Shown here: one piece after another, positions 8,645 through 16,933 of the stretch
How positions within the stretch are numbered: the stretch's first letter is position 1
How the letters are laid out: every line of letters begins with the position of its first letter
Position numbers and translations under genes: made by a program
The notes under the pieces: model-generated
What the model was told of the DNA's origin: nothing
Seen by the model: only the letters and a program-made list of their open reading frames with translations
The model's database searches: none
NCBI GenBank assembly: GCA_029210915.1
Contig: JARGGJ010000010.1
Location: 1-51,085, forward strand
DNA from: Patescibacteria group bacterium
GTDB taxonomy: Bacteria; Patescibacteriota; Patescibacteriia; 2-12-FULL-60-25
DNA length: 51,085 nucleotides
Direction of reading: 5' to 3'

Positions 8645-8674
8645 AAAACCGCCGAGTTTGGCTCGGCGGTTTTT
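8645..8674. terminator. Terminator of the S1-repeat gene
   Basis: ACCGCCGAG and CTCGGCGGT form a nine-pair stem bounded by A- and T-runs. It lies 16 bp past the stop of the minus-strand S1 gene and would work in both directions. Confidence 0.9.
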
Positions 8675-8689
8675 GGATTTTTATTTGCT

Positions 8690-9793
8690 TTACGCATCGG
8701 TTTTTTCTTCTTCTTTGGCTTTTTCTTGCTTAAGAGAAAGGCCTAGGCGGTGATTATCCGGATCGATGGATACAATGCGGAATTCGATTTCATCGCCTGT
8801 GCGCGCGATCTCGTTTACATCTTTAACGGGTTTATCGGCCAATTCGCTAATGTGTGCCAAGCCGTGGATGTCCGGGTCAAGTTCTACGAATAAACCAAAT
8901 GGATTGATTTTGAGAACACGTCCTTTAACCCATTGATTGATTTTGTATTTCTCGCCAACTTCTTGCCATGGATCTGTCATTAATTTTTTCATGGAGAGGA
9001 AAATTTTGGATCCTTCGATGTTTAAGATTTCGGCACGCACGCGGTCACCGACTTTGAGGACATCGCGAGGATCATCGATTCTTTGCCAGGCGATTTCGCT
9101 GATGTGAACCAAGCCTTCCAGGTTAGTATCAAACTTAACGAAAGCACCAAAATCTGTAACGGCTGTGATGTTGCCTTCTACGTGGTCGCCAACTTTATAT
9201 TTGGAGATTACCGATTCTTGGCGAGTTTCCCAAACAGCTTTTTCGGAGACAATGTATTTGCCCTCTTCTTCGTTTGCGTCGATAACTTTTACATCCAAAT
9301 CTCCGCCAACAAGTTCTTTAAGTTTTTCCAGAATTTTTGTCTTTTCACCGCCTTGTACGCGTGGATAGTGCTCGGGGGAAAGTTGAGATACGGGTAAAAA
9401 GCCGGAGAGACCTTCGAGACGGATTATTAAGCCGCCTTTATTGGCTTCGAGTACGCGAACCGGAGTAACAACACCGCTTGTGAAAAGCTCTTTGATTTTA
9501 TCCCAAGTCTTTTTGCGTCCTGCGCCTTTAAGGGAAAGTTCCAGTTCACCGAATTCGTTATCCAAATCTATAACGGTTGCGTCGATTTCATCGCCAACGG
9601 TTAAAAGCATGTTTGGGTCGAGCTCTGGCCCGCGGACAATACCCATGGCCAAGCCACCGATATCGGCGCGTATTTCGTTGCGTCCTACACTGATAACAGT
9701 GCCGTGGACAACATCGCCTTTGTGAGGGTAATTGGTGTAGTTACCCTCTTCGATCAATTTTTTTAATTCTTCTTGTTTGGTTTCGGTCGTCAT
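8690..9793 (-). CDS. rpsA: S1 RNA-binding repeat protein (ribosomal protein S1-like)
   Basis: 367-aa protein with four S1 (OB-fold) repeats, at roughly residues 20-90, 105-180, 195-265 and 280-355. The third and fourth carry the clearest signatures: GDHVEGNITAVTDFGAFVKF with GLVHISEIAW, and GRVLKINPFGLFVELD with GLAHISEL. Bacterial S1 recruits mRNA to the 30S subunit. This form has four repeats, as in several non-proteobacterial lineages, against six in E. coli. The C-terminus is Glu/Lys-rich. The ATG has no Shine-Dalgarno, which is notable for a gene whose product helps non-SD initiation. Confidence 0.9.
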   Translation of the reverse strand: MTTETKQEELKKLIEEGNYTNYPHKGDVVHGTVISVGRNEIRADIGGLAMGIVRGPELDPNMLLTVGDEIDATVIDLDNEFGELELSLKGAGRKKTWDKIKELFTSGVVTPVRVLEANKGGLIIRLEGLSGFLPVSQLSPEHYPRVQGGEKTKILEKLKELVGGDLDVKVIDANEEEGKYIVSEKAVWETRQESVISKYKVGDHVEGNITAVTDFGAFVKFDTNLEGLVHISEIAWQRIDDPRDVLKVGDRVRAEILNIEGSKIFLSMKKLMTDPWQEVGEKYKINQWVKGRVLKINPFGLFVELDPDIHGLAHISELADKPVKDVNEIARTGDEIEFRIVSIDPDNHRLGLSLKQEKAKEEEKTDA

Positions 9794-9845
9794 ATAAACA
9801 GTTTATGATTAACCCATGTCGCCGGGCCGGACCTTTGGCGGGGCG

Positions 9846-9900
9846 AGCGAGCCATCTAAATCGAACATCGAATTTCGAACCTCGAACATCGAATCTGATA
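9846..9900. repeat. TCGAACATCGAA-family repeat
   Basis: Tandem variants ATCGAACATCGAATTTCGAA and CCTCGAACATCGAATC lie upstream of the S1 gene. The same family is found in frame inside the glycosyltransferase gene at 21104-21146 and, in part, inside tsaD. Confidence 0.75.
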
Positions 9901-9964
9901 AAGATGTTTATTTATTTAAGTATGCAAAGGGTACAGGAAAATGGGGAAATTGGCAAGACGGAAT

Positions 9965-10109
9965 CATGTAACATGTATCATGTAACATATAGCAAGGAGT
10001 ATTTGAGTTGAAAATGGCTAATTTTAGAGAAATATTAATATCTCCGAAGAAATCCAAACTGATAAAAAAGGTCTGTAAATGTTACATGTTACATGATACA
10101 TGTTACATG
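9965..10109. repeat. MITE-like element with 24-bp inverted ends
   Basis: A 24-bp sequence starting CATGTAACATGTATC (9965-9988) is repeated exactly inverted at 10086-10109. The 97-bp interior holds a possible mini-ORF (TTG start at about 10008, with an AAGGAG 8 nt upstream; about 36 codons running into the right end). The right end supplies the -35 region of the next gene. Too short to encode a transposase. Confidence 0.75.
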
Positions 10110-10116
10110 CTATAAT
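10088..10116 (+). promoter_or_regulatory. Promoter built in part from the inverted repeat
   Basis: GTTACA (10088-10093), lying inside the right arm of the inverted repeat, and TATAAT (10111-10116) are 17 bp apart. The ATG at 10126 follows only 9 nt after the -10, so the mRNA would be essentially leaderless. Confidence 0.6.
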
Positions 10117-10125
10117 CTGTACATT

Positions 10126-10800
10126 ATGGAGGATTTATATTTAAATTTGTCAGATAAAACCGAGGGAATAAATTTTTTATCCAGATGGATAGCTTTTTCT
10201 TCGGGTAAAATTAAAAGCCACGCGGATTCTTACATAACGGATTATGACGATGGCAAGCAAGTGGATGCGGTGGAACTCGCGAATTTTGTGAGCGAATTCG
10301 CTCGCGATGTTTACCCTGCCCGTTTTGCTTTGGATAAATTTTTTAATGAGTCCGGGGCATCAAAAGAATGGACCAGCGTAGAAAAGGCGGTTCGCAGATC
10401 CACGGCGCATCTTATGAGCAGATTCAAATCAGCCTCGGGAATAGATTCCATAGATGAGCTTTTTGTACATGATGATTTTGATATGACTTTTGGCGATGAA
10501 GAGAAGATGGAGATCGAGCAAGTAAGGCATCACGTAAGAGAGGATTATTGGGGTGCGAATAAAAATTCCTTGCAATCATTTGTTGATGAGGGTGAGGCGA
10601 GTTTGAAGCAATTTGAAGACATCATCACGAAACTTCGAGATTGTGCCGGGTCTTTGCCATCATTGTTGCAAGAAGAGTTGTATTCAAAAATTACACGTTA
10701 TGAGGACAGGGTTTTGTATCAGGGAGAAGTTTTGGATGAGGAAGTGCTAAGCGAAGAGCTGGCTTATTATAAGGATCAGGAGGAACTACCTATTAATTAA
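10126..10800 (+). CDS. Conserved-looking cytoplasmic protein of unknown function
   Basis: 224-aa acidic, probably helical, soluble protein without a signal peptide or recognisable domain. The start is placed at the ATG at 10126 (MEDLYLNLSDK) because TATAAT sits 9 nt upstream; a longer in-frame version would be encoded by the inverted repeat. A stretch with many Asp/Glu residues (HDDFDMTFGDEEKMEIEQ) lies mid-protein. It stands alone, between repeat blocks. I do not recognise a family. Confidence 0.7.
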   Translation: MEDLYLNLSDKTEGINFLSRWIAFSSGKIKSHADSYITDYDDGKQVDAVELANFVSEFARDVYPARFALDKFFNESGASKEWTSVEKAVRRSTAHLMSRFKSASGIDSIDELFVHDDFDMTFGDEEKMEIEQVRHHVREDYWGANKNSLQSFVDEGEASLKQFEDIITKLRDCAGSLPSLLQEELYSKITRYEDRVLYQGEVLDEEVLSEELAYYKDQEELPIN

Positions 10801-11184
10801 CAAATAATAAATAACAAATAACAAAGTTTGTAGGGTGCGAACCTGGTGTTCGCCCGTACTGACGACGAAGGCGGAACTGAATAACAAATTACAAATAACA
10901 ATAAATTCAGTTTATAAAGTTCATAAAGTTTTTAAAGTGGTTATTGGGTTGGGTGGCTTTATGAACTTTAAAAACTTTTTACTTTATAAACTAGTATAAA
11001 CAATAAATAATAAAGAACTGTAGCGCGCGAATCTGGCGGTGCCCCTCGAAGTCGGATGACGAAGTGGGGTATTAGCCCGTTCTGGCGACGAAGGCGGAAC
11101 TGGAAATGTCGCTTGAAACCAGCAGAGTGGAGTGGGGTAAGTTTACGTGTAAATTGAGTTTAAAATGTTTTTCTAGATACTTTT
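10801..11184. repeat. Gene-free stretch with two related repeats and a hairpin
   Basis: Two copies of a repeat ending GACGAAGGCGGAACTG lie at 10832-10878 and 11022-11103. The second has an extra block beginning CCCCTCGAAGTCGG and ending GAAGTGGGG, itself a palindromic insert. Between them, 10909-10993 is a large hairpin (GTTTATAAAGTTCATAAAG against CTTTATGAACTTTAAAAAC), related to 12624-12700. Confidence 0.75.
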
Positions 11185-11382
11185 ATGTATAACATTATTT
11201 TTTCAATAGTCGTTTTACTGTTAATTGTTTTTTCGGCATGGGCTTTGGTGGATATTTTAAAAAATAGAAGGGAGAATAAAAAAATGCTTCTTTTTGTCCC
11301 CTTAATAGTCATTTTTCTAATTACTATTTTGTATTATTCATTTTACTGGTTTAGGTTTGCATTTACAGGCATTACGCCATGA
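11185..11382 (+). CDS. Small two-helix membrane protein
   Basis: 65 aa with two hydrophobic segments (about 3-23 and 35-57) joined by a basic loop (KNRRENKK). The WALVDILKN stretch resembles the N-terminal membrane anchor of PLD/cardiolipin synthase-type proteins, but no catalytic domain follows. No strong Shine-Dalgarno is visible. The function is unknown and the gene is only moderately supported. Confidence 0.5.
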   Translation: MYNIIFSIVVLLLIVFSAWALVDILKNRRENKKMLLFVPLIVIFLITILYYSFYWFRFAFTGITP

Positions 11383-11474
11383 AGAATTTTAAATATAAGC
11401 CAACCAAATATAATCGCCATTAAAACATCCTTCATCCGCAAACGTTAAGCGTTGAAACTTTGTTTTTTATACTC

Positions 11475-12569
11475 TTAAGGTTGGAAAAAAGTTAGGCTGG
11501 GGGTGATTTTGTCTTTGCTTTTGTATCCGGACATGAGTACGGATCCGTTTTTGCCATAGCCTACATCGAGAATGTTGGTTTCTGAATCGGGCAAGAGTTT
11601 GGGTTTTTGATTTTGATTCCAAACTGCTAATTTTTTAGTGCTGTTTGTAAAAATCCAGGAATTGCCCGACCAAGTGATTTTGGCTTGATTTAAAAAATAT
11701 TGTGAATTAACAGGAATAAAATCGGGAATCAAATCTTTAATGTGTCCGCTTACGTTAGTAACATTTACGCCATCGGAAAGATAAGCATTGTAGATTATTT
11801 TATCAGTGTCGATATAGGCACCAAGTACAAGTATATTGGATCCGTTGGTACCAATTGTTGAATGATTGCTGATGTTGCCAAAAAGTGATGTTAGTTCTTG
11901 AAAGTTTAACCCATCAAAAAAGAAGAAACGTCGATCCATTATATCGCGCCCCATGGCAATGCTTTTGGGTCCGTTTTTTTGTTCAAAATTCAGTATCCAT
12001 CCATTTGCAACTGGTGATATGCCAATGGCGGATGTGCGCGGTTCTCTAAAACTCTCCGGAAGAGATATGACTGCGGATTCGCTGAGCGCACTATGCCAAG
12101 CGTAAAGATTTTTATCTGTAACTATGTACCAGATTCCTTGTTTGCCCGCAATTTCACCAATCCATTCGGATGCGGGGATTGTGCGAATAATTTGGCTGAC
12201 GTTGTTCCAATATTTACCATCGTAATGCATCACGATATCGGGTTTGGTTTGCCAGGTTTTTTGGTCGCCGATGATAAGCCAGCCGCTGCCGTCGGTGGCG
12301 ATTTGCCGGATATCACTCATGCCAAAGCTTTGAAGATCGGGCGTGAGGTCTAATATGCGATCGGGCATGACGTGAAAAAGTTGGTTTGGGTTGCCGGCGA
12401 GCCAATCGTTGCCGCGGCTTTTTACAAAAGAGATATAGGGAATGTTAATATGTGTATCTAAAACAGTTTCCGGGATTTGGGAGGATTTGTCTTGCCAGGA
12501 GGGTGTCGCGCGTAAACCTGAGGGAAGGCCAAGGCTAAGTAGGCAAATTAATGCGAACAATTTCTTCAT
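11475..12569 (-). CDS. Secreted beta-propeller-like protein
   Basis: 364-aa protein with a signal peptide (MKKLFALICLLSLGLPSGLRA) and repeated short motifs such as GSGWLIIGD, GIWYIVTDKNLYAW and GNSWIFTNSTKKLAVW, spaced like the blades of a beta-propeller. It resembles the N-terminal half of the 1058-aa protein at 13231-16407 (WLIVGDKKLFRL, GIWMIVTNQGNIYRW), so the two are probably paralogous modules. Probably exported to the cell surface. No enzyme motif is seen. Confidence 0.75.
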   Translation of the reverse strand: MKKLFALICLLSLGLPSGLRATPSWQDKSSQIPETVLDTHINIPYISFVKSRGNDWLAGNPNQLFHVMPDRILDLTPDLQSFGMSDIRQIATDGSGWLIIGDQKTWQTKPDIVMHYDGKYWNNVSQIIRTIPASEWIGEIAGKQGIWYIVTDKNLYAWHSALSESAVISLPESFREPRTSAIGISPVANGWILNFEQKNGPKSIAMGRDIMDRRFFFFDGLNFQELTSLFGNISNHSTIGTNGSNILVLGAYIDTDKIIYNAYLSDGVNVTNVSGHIKDLIPDFIPVNSQYFLNQAKITWSGNSWIFTNSTKKLAVWNQNQKPKLLPDSETNILDVGYGKNGSVLMSGYKSKDKITPSLTFFQP

Positions 12570-12806
12570 ATGGCAATACCTTTATATAAAGCTTAAAGTC
12601 CGTCAAGTCTGTCGAGTTGCAGTTCATAAAGTTTATAAAGTTTGTAAAGTGGTTATTATTGCACTTGATAGACTCTAAACTTTATGAACTTGATGAACTT
12701 GTTTGGTAGCACAAAACCCCGCTTGCGCGAGGCTTTATGTTTCTCTCCTGACGTTGCAAGGTTGAGGCCTTGCGGAGCCGGGATTATTTTGAGGCGAGGA
12801 GGTTTG

Positions 12807-12914
12807 ATGCATGGTTACCCAAATCGTGTAAGCGGATATGCGAGTAACACTCGAGGAGTGCACCGTACATCAAGCCCCAACGAAATATTTGGGAAAACAT
12901 ACAATTTTAAATAA
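12807..12914 (+). CDS. Possible 35-aa peptide starting MHGYP
   Basis: A 35-codon ORF preceded by GAGGAGG 4 nt before the ATG. The peptide is Gly/Ser/Tyr/Asn/Arg-rich and starts MHGYPNR. A second mini-gene, at 18790, starts MAHGYPDG, also with a Shine-Dalgarno. The shared HGYP start and strong SD are the only support, so this is a weak call. Confidence 0.35.
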   Translation: MHGYPNRVSGYASNTRGVHRTSSPNEIFGKTYNFK

Positions 12915-13116
12915 CAAATAATAAATAACAAATAATAAATTTTGTTATCGCTTCCCTCGACTTCGCTCGGGACGAGTCGCGATTTTTATCTTTATATATT
13001 TTACTACGAACTGATTTGAGGAGCAAAGAAGTTGGTTTTTTTTGTGGCGCGAAGTCTGGGGAAACGTTAGCAGGAAAATGGGGAAATGTCAAGGGTGGTG
13101 AGTGGTGTTTTGTAAC

Positions 13117-13146
13117 AAAAAACCGCTTTGTAAAGCGGTTTTTTGA
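13117..13146. terminator. Terminator of the large surface-protein gene
   Basis: AAAAAACCGCTT and AAGCGGTTTTTT form a symmetrical hairpin about 85 bp beyond the stop of the minus-strand 1058-aa gene. It is also oriented to stop plus-strand transcripts. Confidence 0.9.
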
Positions 13147-13230
13147 ATACCATGTAGTAGTATTTTGTATTTGGTATTTGGTATCTGGCAGTTAATTTTT
13201 GCTAGATATTAGATACTGGTTGCCAGATGC

Positions 13231-16200
13231 TTATTTCTTGTAGATTGTTTTGTAGCCTGTCCAGGTGCGGTTGCCTAAGTTGTCGTAGAGGTTGGCGCCG
13301 TAACTGACGGTTTCGGTATTGTATGGGCCGCCAACGTAGGAACAGGTGGATGCGCCGTTACAAGTTTTTACAACCTGGGCATTAACCAAGATTTCGATCT
13401 TGTTGATGCCATTGCTATCAGAGCCGTTGGCTGTGAAGGTAATTTGGTCGTAGTTGGTGTAACCGCTGTCGCGATTGCTTGTGATGGTTAAGTTGCCATC
13501 TACATTTGTTTGATTGTCGTTATTGTTATCACTTGTACCGGTGACGTAAACATTTTGTGATGATGTCTGTGTCATACGGCCATTGTAATCGTAAGCGCGG
13601 GCAAAGATGCTGATGTTGCGATTTGCGGAAAAGCTGTTTCCATAGATTGCAACCGAACATTCTTGGTTTCCGTATGCGCGATTATAAGTACAAGTTTTCT
13701 TTAAACCACCATCTGCGTAGATTTCGATTTTTTGTAAACCGGAATCAGCGGATGCGCCAACATTTACAGTCTTAGTTTCGTTTTGATCTAAGTTGCTATC
13801 TGATGGGTCGAGCCACATCCAAGCGTAAACTTGGGTACCGGTGTTATTGTTGTTTGAACCATTGCGGTAGAGCGACATTGTGTCGGTTACATCGGTACGG
13901 CCGGAATAATCGGTAGCTCGTGCGTAAATGTTGATTGTGGAGTTTGCGTTATAGTTGTTAGCGTAGATTGTGACCTCACAGTTTTGAGTTCCGTATGCAC
14001 GGCTGTAATTACAAGTTTTGATTAAGCTGTTATTGGCGTAGACTTCGATTTTGCTCAAACCATTATCCGCAGCAGCTTGAACTTTGATTGTTGAGCTTTC
14101 ACCATCTGAGAAATTTGTATCGGATGGTTCGAACCACATCCATGAGTTTACGTAATTACCATCGTTGTTTGATCCATCATTTTGGATGGTAAAGCTGATA
14201 GAACCGGACCAGTTCTGGTAACCATCGCGGTCGGTAGCTTTGACTTTTAACGTTACGGTTTGACCGGCATTGAAGTTGTTGCCGTAGACTGTTTTGGAAC
14301 AGGTTTTATCACCGGTTGCATCGTTAAAGTAACAAGTACCAATGATGCTGTTATTTGCGTAAAGCTCTAATTTTTCTAAACCACGGTTGGCATTACCATA
14401 GAAGGTGATGTTGCGTGATTCGTTGCGTCCAAGAGTTGTTTTGCTAACGTTGCCATCGAACCAAGCGGCCACGGAACTGTCGTAGTTGCCGTTGTTGTTA
14501 TCATCCCAGTAGCCATCTCTATAGATGTATTGCGTGCTGGTTTGGATTTGGCGGCCGTAGTTATCGTAGGCTTTTACGTAGACTTTGATTTTGTCGTAAT
14601 TGGTGTACTGATTGCTATAAATTGAGTAATTACAGTTTTGATCGCCGTAGACGGTGCTGAACGAACAACTGCGTTTTAAGCTATCGTTTACGTAGATTTC
14701 CAGTTTTTTCAAGCCATCTTGTGCATTGGCGTGAGCTTGAATTACCTTGTAATCATCGCCATACATTTGGTTGCCGGAAGGGGAGAAATCAAACCAAACT
14801 GAAAGACGGCCATCGCTGTTGTAATAGTTATTGTTATTATTATTGTAATTGTTATCGTAGTAGCCATCCACCGGAACGTAATACTCACCTAGCCATGTCC
14901 AGGCTTCTTGGCCTTTGGTGTCTACTGCGCGGGCGTTAAAGGAAACCGCGCTTCCTTTGGTGTAGGAATTGCCATAGATTGTGTAATCACAATTTGATGT
15001 GTAGCAGGTTTTTACGATGTTACCGTTCAACCAAATTTCGACACGGCTGATTCCATTTTTGGATCCGGAGTTGATTGTGATGTTGGATGACTGGCCATGG
15101 TAAAGCTCGTGATTGTTATTGCTAACACTCATGCTAGCCCAAACATCGCCGTTTGTATTTACAACCGGATTGTTATTTACATAGCCGGTGCCTTCATCAA
15201 CGCGGACAAGTTTGGCGGTGAGAGGGGAGGTTGGGTTTTGGTTACCAAGTGCGGAAACGACGCCTCCCAATAAAAATGTTCCGTTACCGTTGCCGGAGAT
15301 GGTTACAAAGTAGTCGCGGGTTTCGCCGTAATAAACAACTTGATTGTTATCCAAACGGAATAATTTTTTATCGCCAACAATCAACCATGATTTACCGTTA
15401 TGACCGATGACGGAGTTATTGATTTTAATACTACCTAACTCGTTATTTGCAGAAACGTTGGTTACAGTGTTGCCATCATATTTTTTGATGTAACCATTTT
15501 GGTAAGTGTTTAAATATACACCATGTTGGCCTGTTTGATGGTTGTAGACAAGTATAGCTTCGCTACCATTTGATGCTACTTTTACAGGCGGTGTGTAGTT
15601 GGTGTTAAATTTGTAGGTAACATCTGTAAAGTTATAGCTATTATATTGATAATAGACAGCTTTGTATTCGCTCGAGCCATTATCTACACGAGCTAAGAGC
15701 AGCCAATTGTTATTGCTTAGTGGTAAAATTTCGAGGAAGTTAGAAATATCCAAGCTGCTAATATTAGAATGATTTGCCGGCGAACCATGATTGACGTTAT
15801 AAATCAGTGAAGAATTATAAGTGTTGAATTTAAGGTTATTCTTTATTTCGCTTGGAAGAGAAAGCCTGACAAATTCATTTCCATTTTGTTTCCAGCGATA
15901 GATGTTCCCTTGGTTGGTTACAATCATCCAAATACCATCTTTTCCATTTATAGATAAGATTGCTTCATTGCTGTACATGCTGTTGCGCCAAGTGTTGGCA
16001 GGGTAACCCCAGGTGCCATCTTTGTAAGTTAAAATTTCGTAGTTGTTTGTGTTGGAAACTACGTTTTTTAGAAATATGATTGTTTGACCATCGGTGACGA
16101 TGTCGTCGACGCGGTTAAGACCTGCGTTTCTAACTTCGAGTGTGATGTCTGTCATGACTGATCCATCAGTCTTCCAGACGTGTCCGCCGGTGTAGAGCTC

Positions 16201-16407
16201 TTGGCCATCGGTAAGGTACCAATAAGGGTGCGCGAAGGCGCTGGCCCAAACCGGGCGGTTCTCGCGGGGGCTTATTTTGTCGGAAATATCCGACCACTGC
16301 CAAGGGCCGGTATCGGCGGAGGCAGCGCTAACAACCGCAACCATACCCAAGGCAAGCATTACCATGAGCGCGATCGCAGTTAACAAACGATTGTATAGAT
16401 GTGTCAT
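13231..16407 (-). CDS. Large secreted surface protein with six Ig-like repeats
   Basis: 1058 aa with a signal peptide (about 8-32, ending SAASA). The N-terminal half (35-430) has beta-propeller-like motifs shared with the protein at 11475-12569. The C-terminal part holds six repeats of about 95-100 aa. Most share the pattern W.W(F/L).PS, a central KIE(I/V)YA(N/D), a Cys pair about 12-14 residues apart (TCNYSRAYGTQNC, TCTYNRAYGNQEC), a YGN..NA segment and a final ARA.DY.GR. Asn-rich linkers join them, including a run of Tyr/Asn near residue 530. The paired cysteines suggest one disulfide per repeat, outside the cytoplasm. An adhesin or cell-wall role is plausible; no LPXTG or other anchor is seen. 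The protein is expensive for a small genome. Confidence 0.85.
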   Translation of the reverse strand: MTHLYNRLLTAIALMVMLALGMVAVVSAASADTGPWQWSDISDKISPRENRPVWASAFAHPYWYLTDGQELYTGGHVWKTDGSVMTDITLEVRNAGLNRVDDIVTDGQTIIFLKNVVSNTNNYEILTYKDGTWGYPANTWRNSMYSNEAILSINGKDGIWMIVTNQGNIYRWKQNGNEFVRLSLPSEIKNNLKFNTYNSSLIYNVNHGSPANHSNISSLDISNFLEILPLSNNNWLLLARVDNGSSEYKAVYYQYNSYNFTDVTYKFNTNYTPPVKVASNGSEAILVYNHQTGQHGVYLNTYQNGYIKKYDGNTVTNVSANNELGSIKINNSVIGHNGKSWLIVGDKKLFRLDNNQVVYYGETRDYFVTISGNGNGTFLLGGVVSALGNQNPTSPLTAKLVRVDEGTGYVNNNPVVNTNGDVWASMSVSNNNHELYHGQSSNITINSGSKNGISRVEIWLNGNIVKTCYTSNCDYTIYGNSYTKGSAVSFNARAVDTKGQEAWTWLGEYYVPVDGYYDNNYNNNNNNYYNSDGRLSVWFDFSPSGNQMYGDDYKVIQAHANAQDGLKKLEIYVNDSLKRSCSFSTVYGDQNCNYSIYSNQYTNYDKIKVYVKAYDNYGRQIQTSTQYIYRDGYWDDNNNGNYDSSVAAWFDGNVSKTTLGRNESRNITFYGNANRGLEKLELYANNSIIGTCYFNDATGDKTCSKTVYGNNFNAGQTVTLKVKATDRDGYQNWSGSISFTIQNDGSNNDGNYVNSWMWFEPSDTNFSDGESSTIKVQAAADNGLSKIEVYANNSLIKTCNYSRAYGTQNCEVTIYANNYNANSTINIYARATDYSGRTDVTDTMSLYRNGSNNNNTGTQVYAWMWLDPSDSNLDQNETKTVNVGASADSGLQKIEIYADGGLKKTCTYNRAYGNQECSVAIYGNSFSANRNISIFARAYDYNGRMTQTSSQNVYVTGTSDNNNDNQTNVDGNLTITSNRDSGYTNYDQITFTANGSDSNGINKIEILVNAQVVKTCNGASTCSYVGGPYNTETVSYGANLYDNLGNRTWTGYKTIYKK

Positions 16408-16693
16408 ATATTGGCTAAAATTAGCTTAATTTTGCAAAATTAGGTTGTGTCTCTTAGTATTTGAACACGAACTGATTAATGCGTCAATATAGCAGATTTT
16501 GGGGATTTTGTCAATGATGTGCGTTTACTATTTACTTTGCATATTATAGTAATTGATTTTAGAGGATTGACGAAATTGATTTATAAATATACCTTAGATA
16601 AGGAATTAGTATTCATCTTTAAGATGTTTGTCGATTCCCTATTAAGGGCAAAATAAGCCTTTATTAGTTCCGTACCTTCGAAAGGATGGCATA
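16408..16693 (+). promoter_or_regulatory. Leader and promoter region of the graspetide cassette
   Basis: TTGACG (16567-16572) with a TATACC 15 bp later, or TATAGT near 16548, are the best promoter candidates; neither is ideal. The precursor gene has AAAGGA (16681-16686) 7 nt before its ATG. The stretch CGTACCTTCGAAAGGA (16671-16686) nearly matches the leader of the RNA ligase gene (151-166). Its CCTT could pair with the AAGG of the Shine-Dalgarno. Confidence 0.4.
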
Positions 16694-16858
16694 ATGCAAC
16701 AAAATAATGATGATACAAAACAACAGGCTGAGATGGGAGAGGCAAGGCAAACGTCCGTTCAAGCGTTTATCCTCAAATTCACTGAGGAGCGACGTGGAGC
16801 GATCAATCCTACAACTTCGGGTACTTGGGAGTGTCCCGACGGTTCCGACTTTTCTTAA
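16694..16858 (+). CDS. Putative graspetide (omega-ester/amide RiPP) precursor peptide
   Basis: A 54-aa ORF ending 75 bp before a MvdD-like ATP-grasp ligase, with a good Shine-Dalgarno. The polar N-terminus (1-20) leads into VQAFILKFTEE (22-32), which matches the amphipathic PFFARFLE-type recognition helix of microviridin leaders. The C-terminal segment from Asn38 (NPTTSGTWECPDGSDFS) has Thr40, Thr41, Ser42, Thr44, Ser51 and Ser54 as possible hydroxyl donors and Glu46, Asp49 and Asp52 as acid partners for ring closure. There is no Lys in the core, so ester rather than amide links would be expected. One Cys (47) is unusual. Codon use is less AT-rich than the neighbours. The pairing is inferred from context and composition; it has not been shown. 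Confidence 0.75.
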   Translation: MQQNNDDTKQQAEMGEARQTSVQAFILKFTEERRGAINPTTSGTWECPDGSDFS

Positions 16859-16867
16859 GCGGTAAAA

Positions 16868-16919
16868 GCGCAAAAGTCTATTGCGCAACCCACAGGGATT
16901 CTTATCAGAATCCTTTTTT
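16868..16919 (+). terminator. Attenuator between precursor and ATP-grasp genes
   Basis: A first hairpin GCGCAA..TTGCGC (16868-16886) is followed by GGATTC-ttatca-GAATCC and six T (16896-16919), a classic intrinsic terminator. The ligase gene starts 15 bp later. Partial readthrough would give more precursor than enzyme, as is common in RiPP operons. Confidence 0.85.
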
Positions 16920-16933
16920 CATGGAGAAGAAAA

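Larger units (their letters stand above)
12570..13230. other. Intergenic region with hairpins, repeats and a mini-ORF
   Basis: Holds an inverted repeat of GTTCATAAAGTTTATAAAG (about 12624-12700), a GC-rich hairpin at about 12718-12735 followed by CTTTATGTTT, a 35-codon ORF (12807-12914), AATAACAAATAATAA repeats (12912-12940), a Ser/Arg-codon-rich palindromic stretch near 12955-12985 and a terminator at 13117-13146. No longer gene is supported. Confidence 0.7.

Noticed and set aside
12684-12806. Upstream part of the open frame leading into the MHGYP peptide
   Set aside because: It is encoded by hairpin and repeat DNA; the Shine-Dalgarno points to the ATG at 12807.
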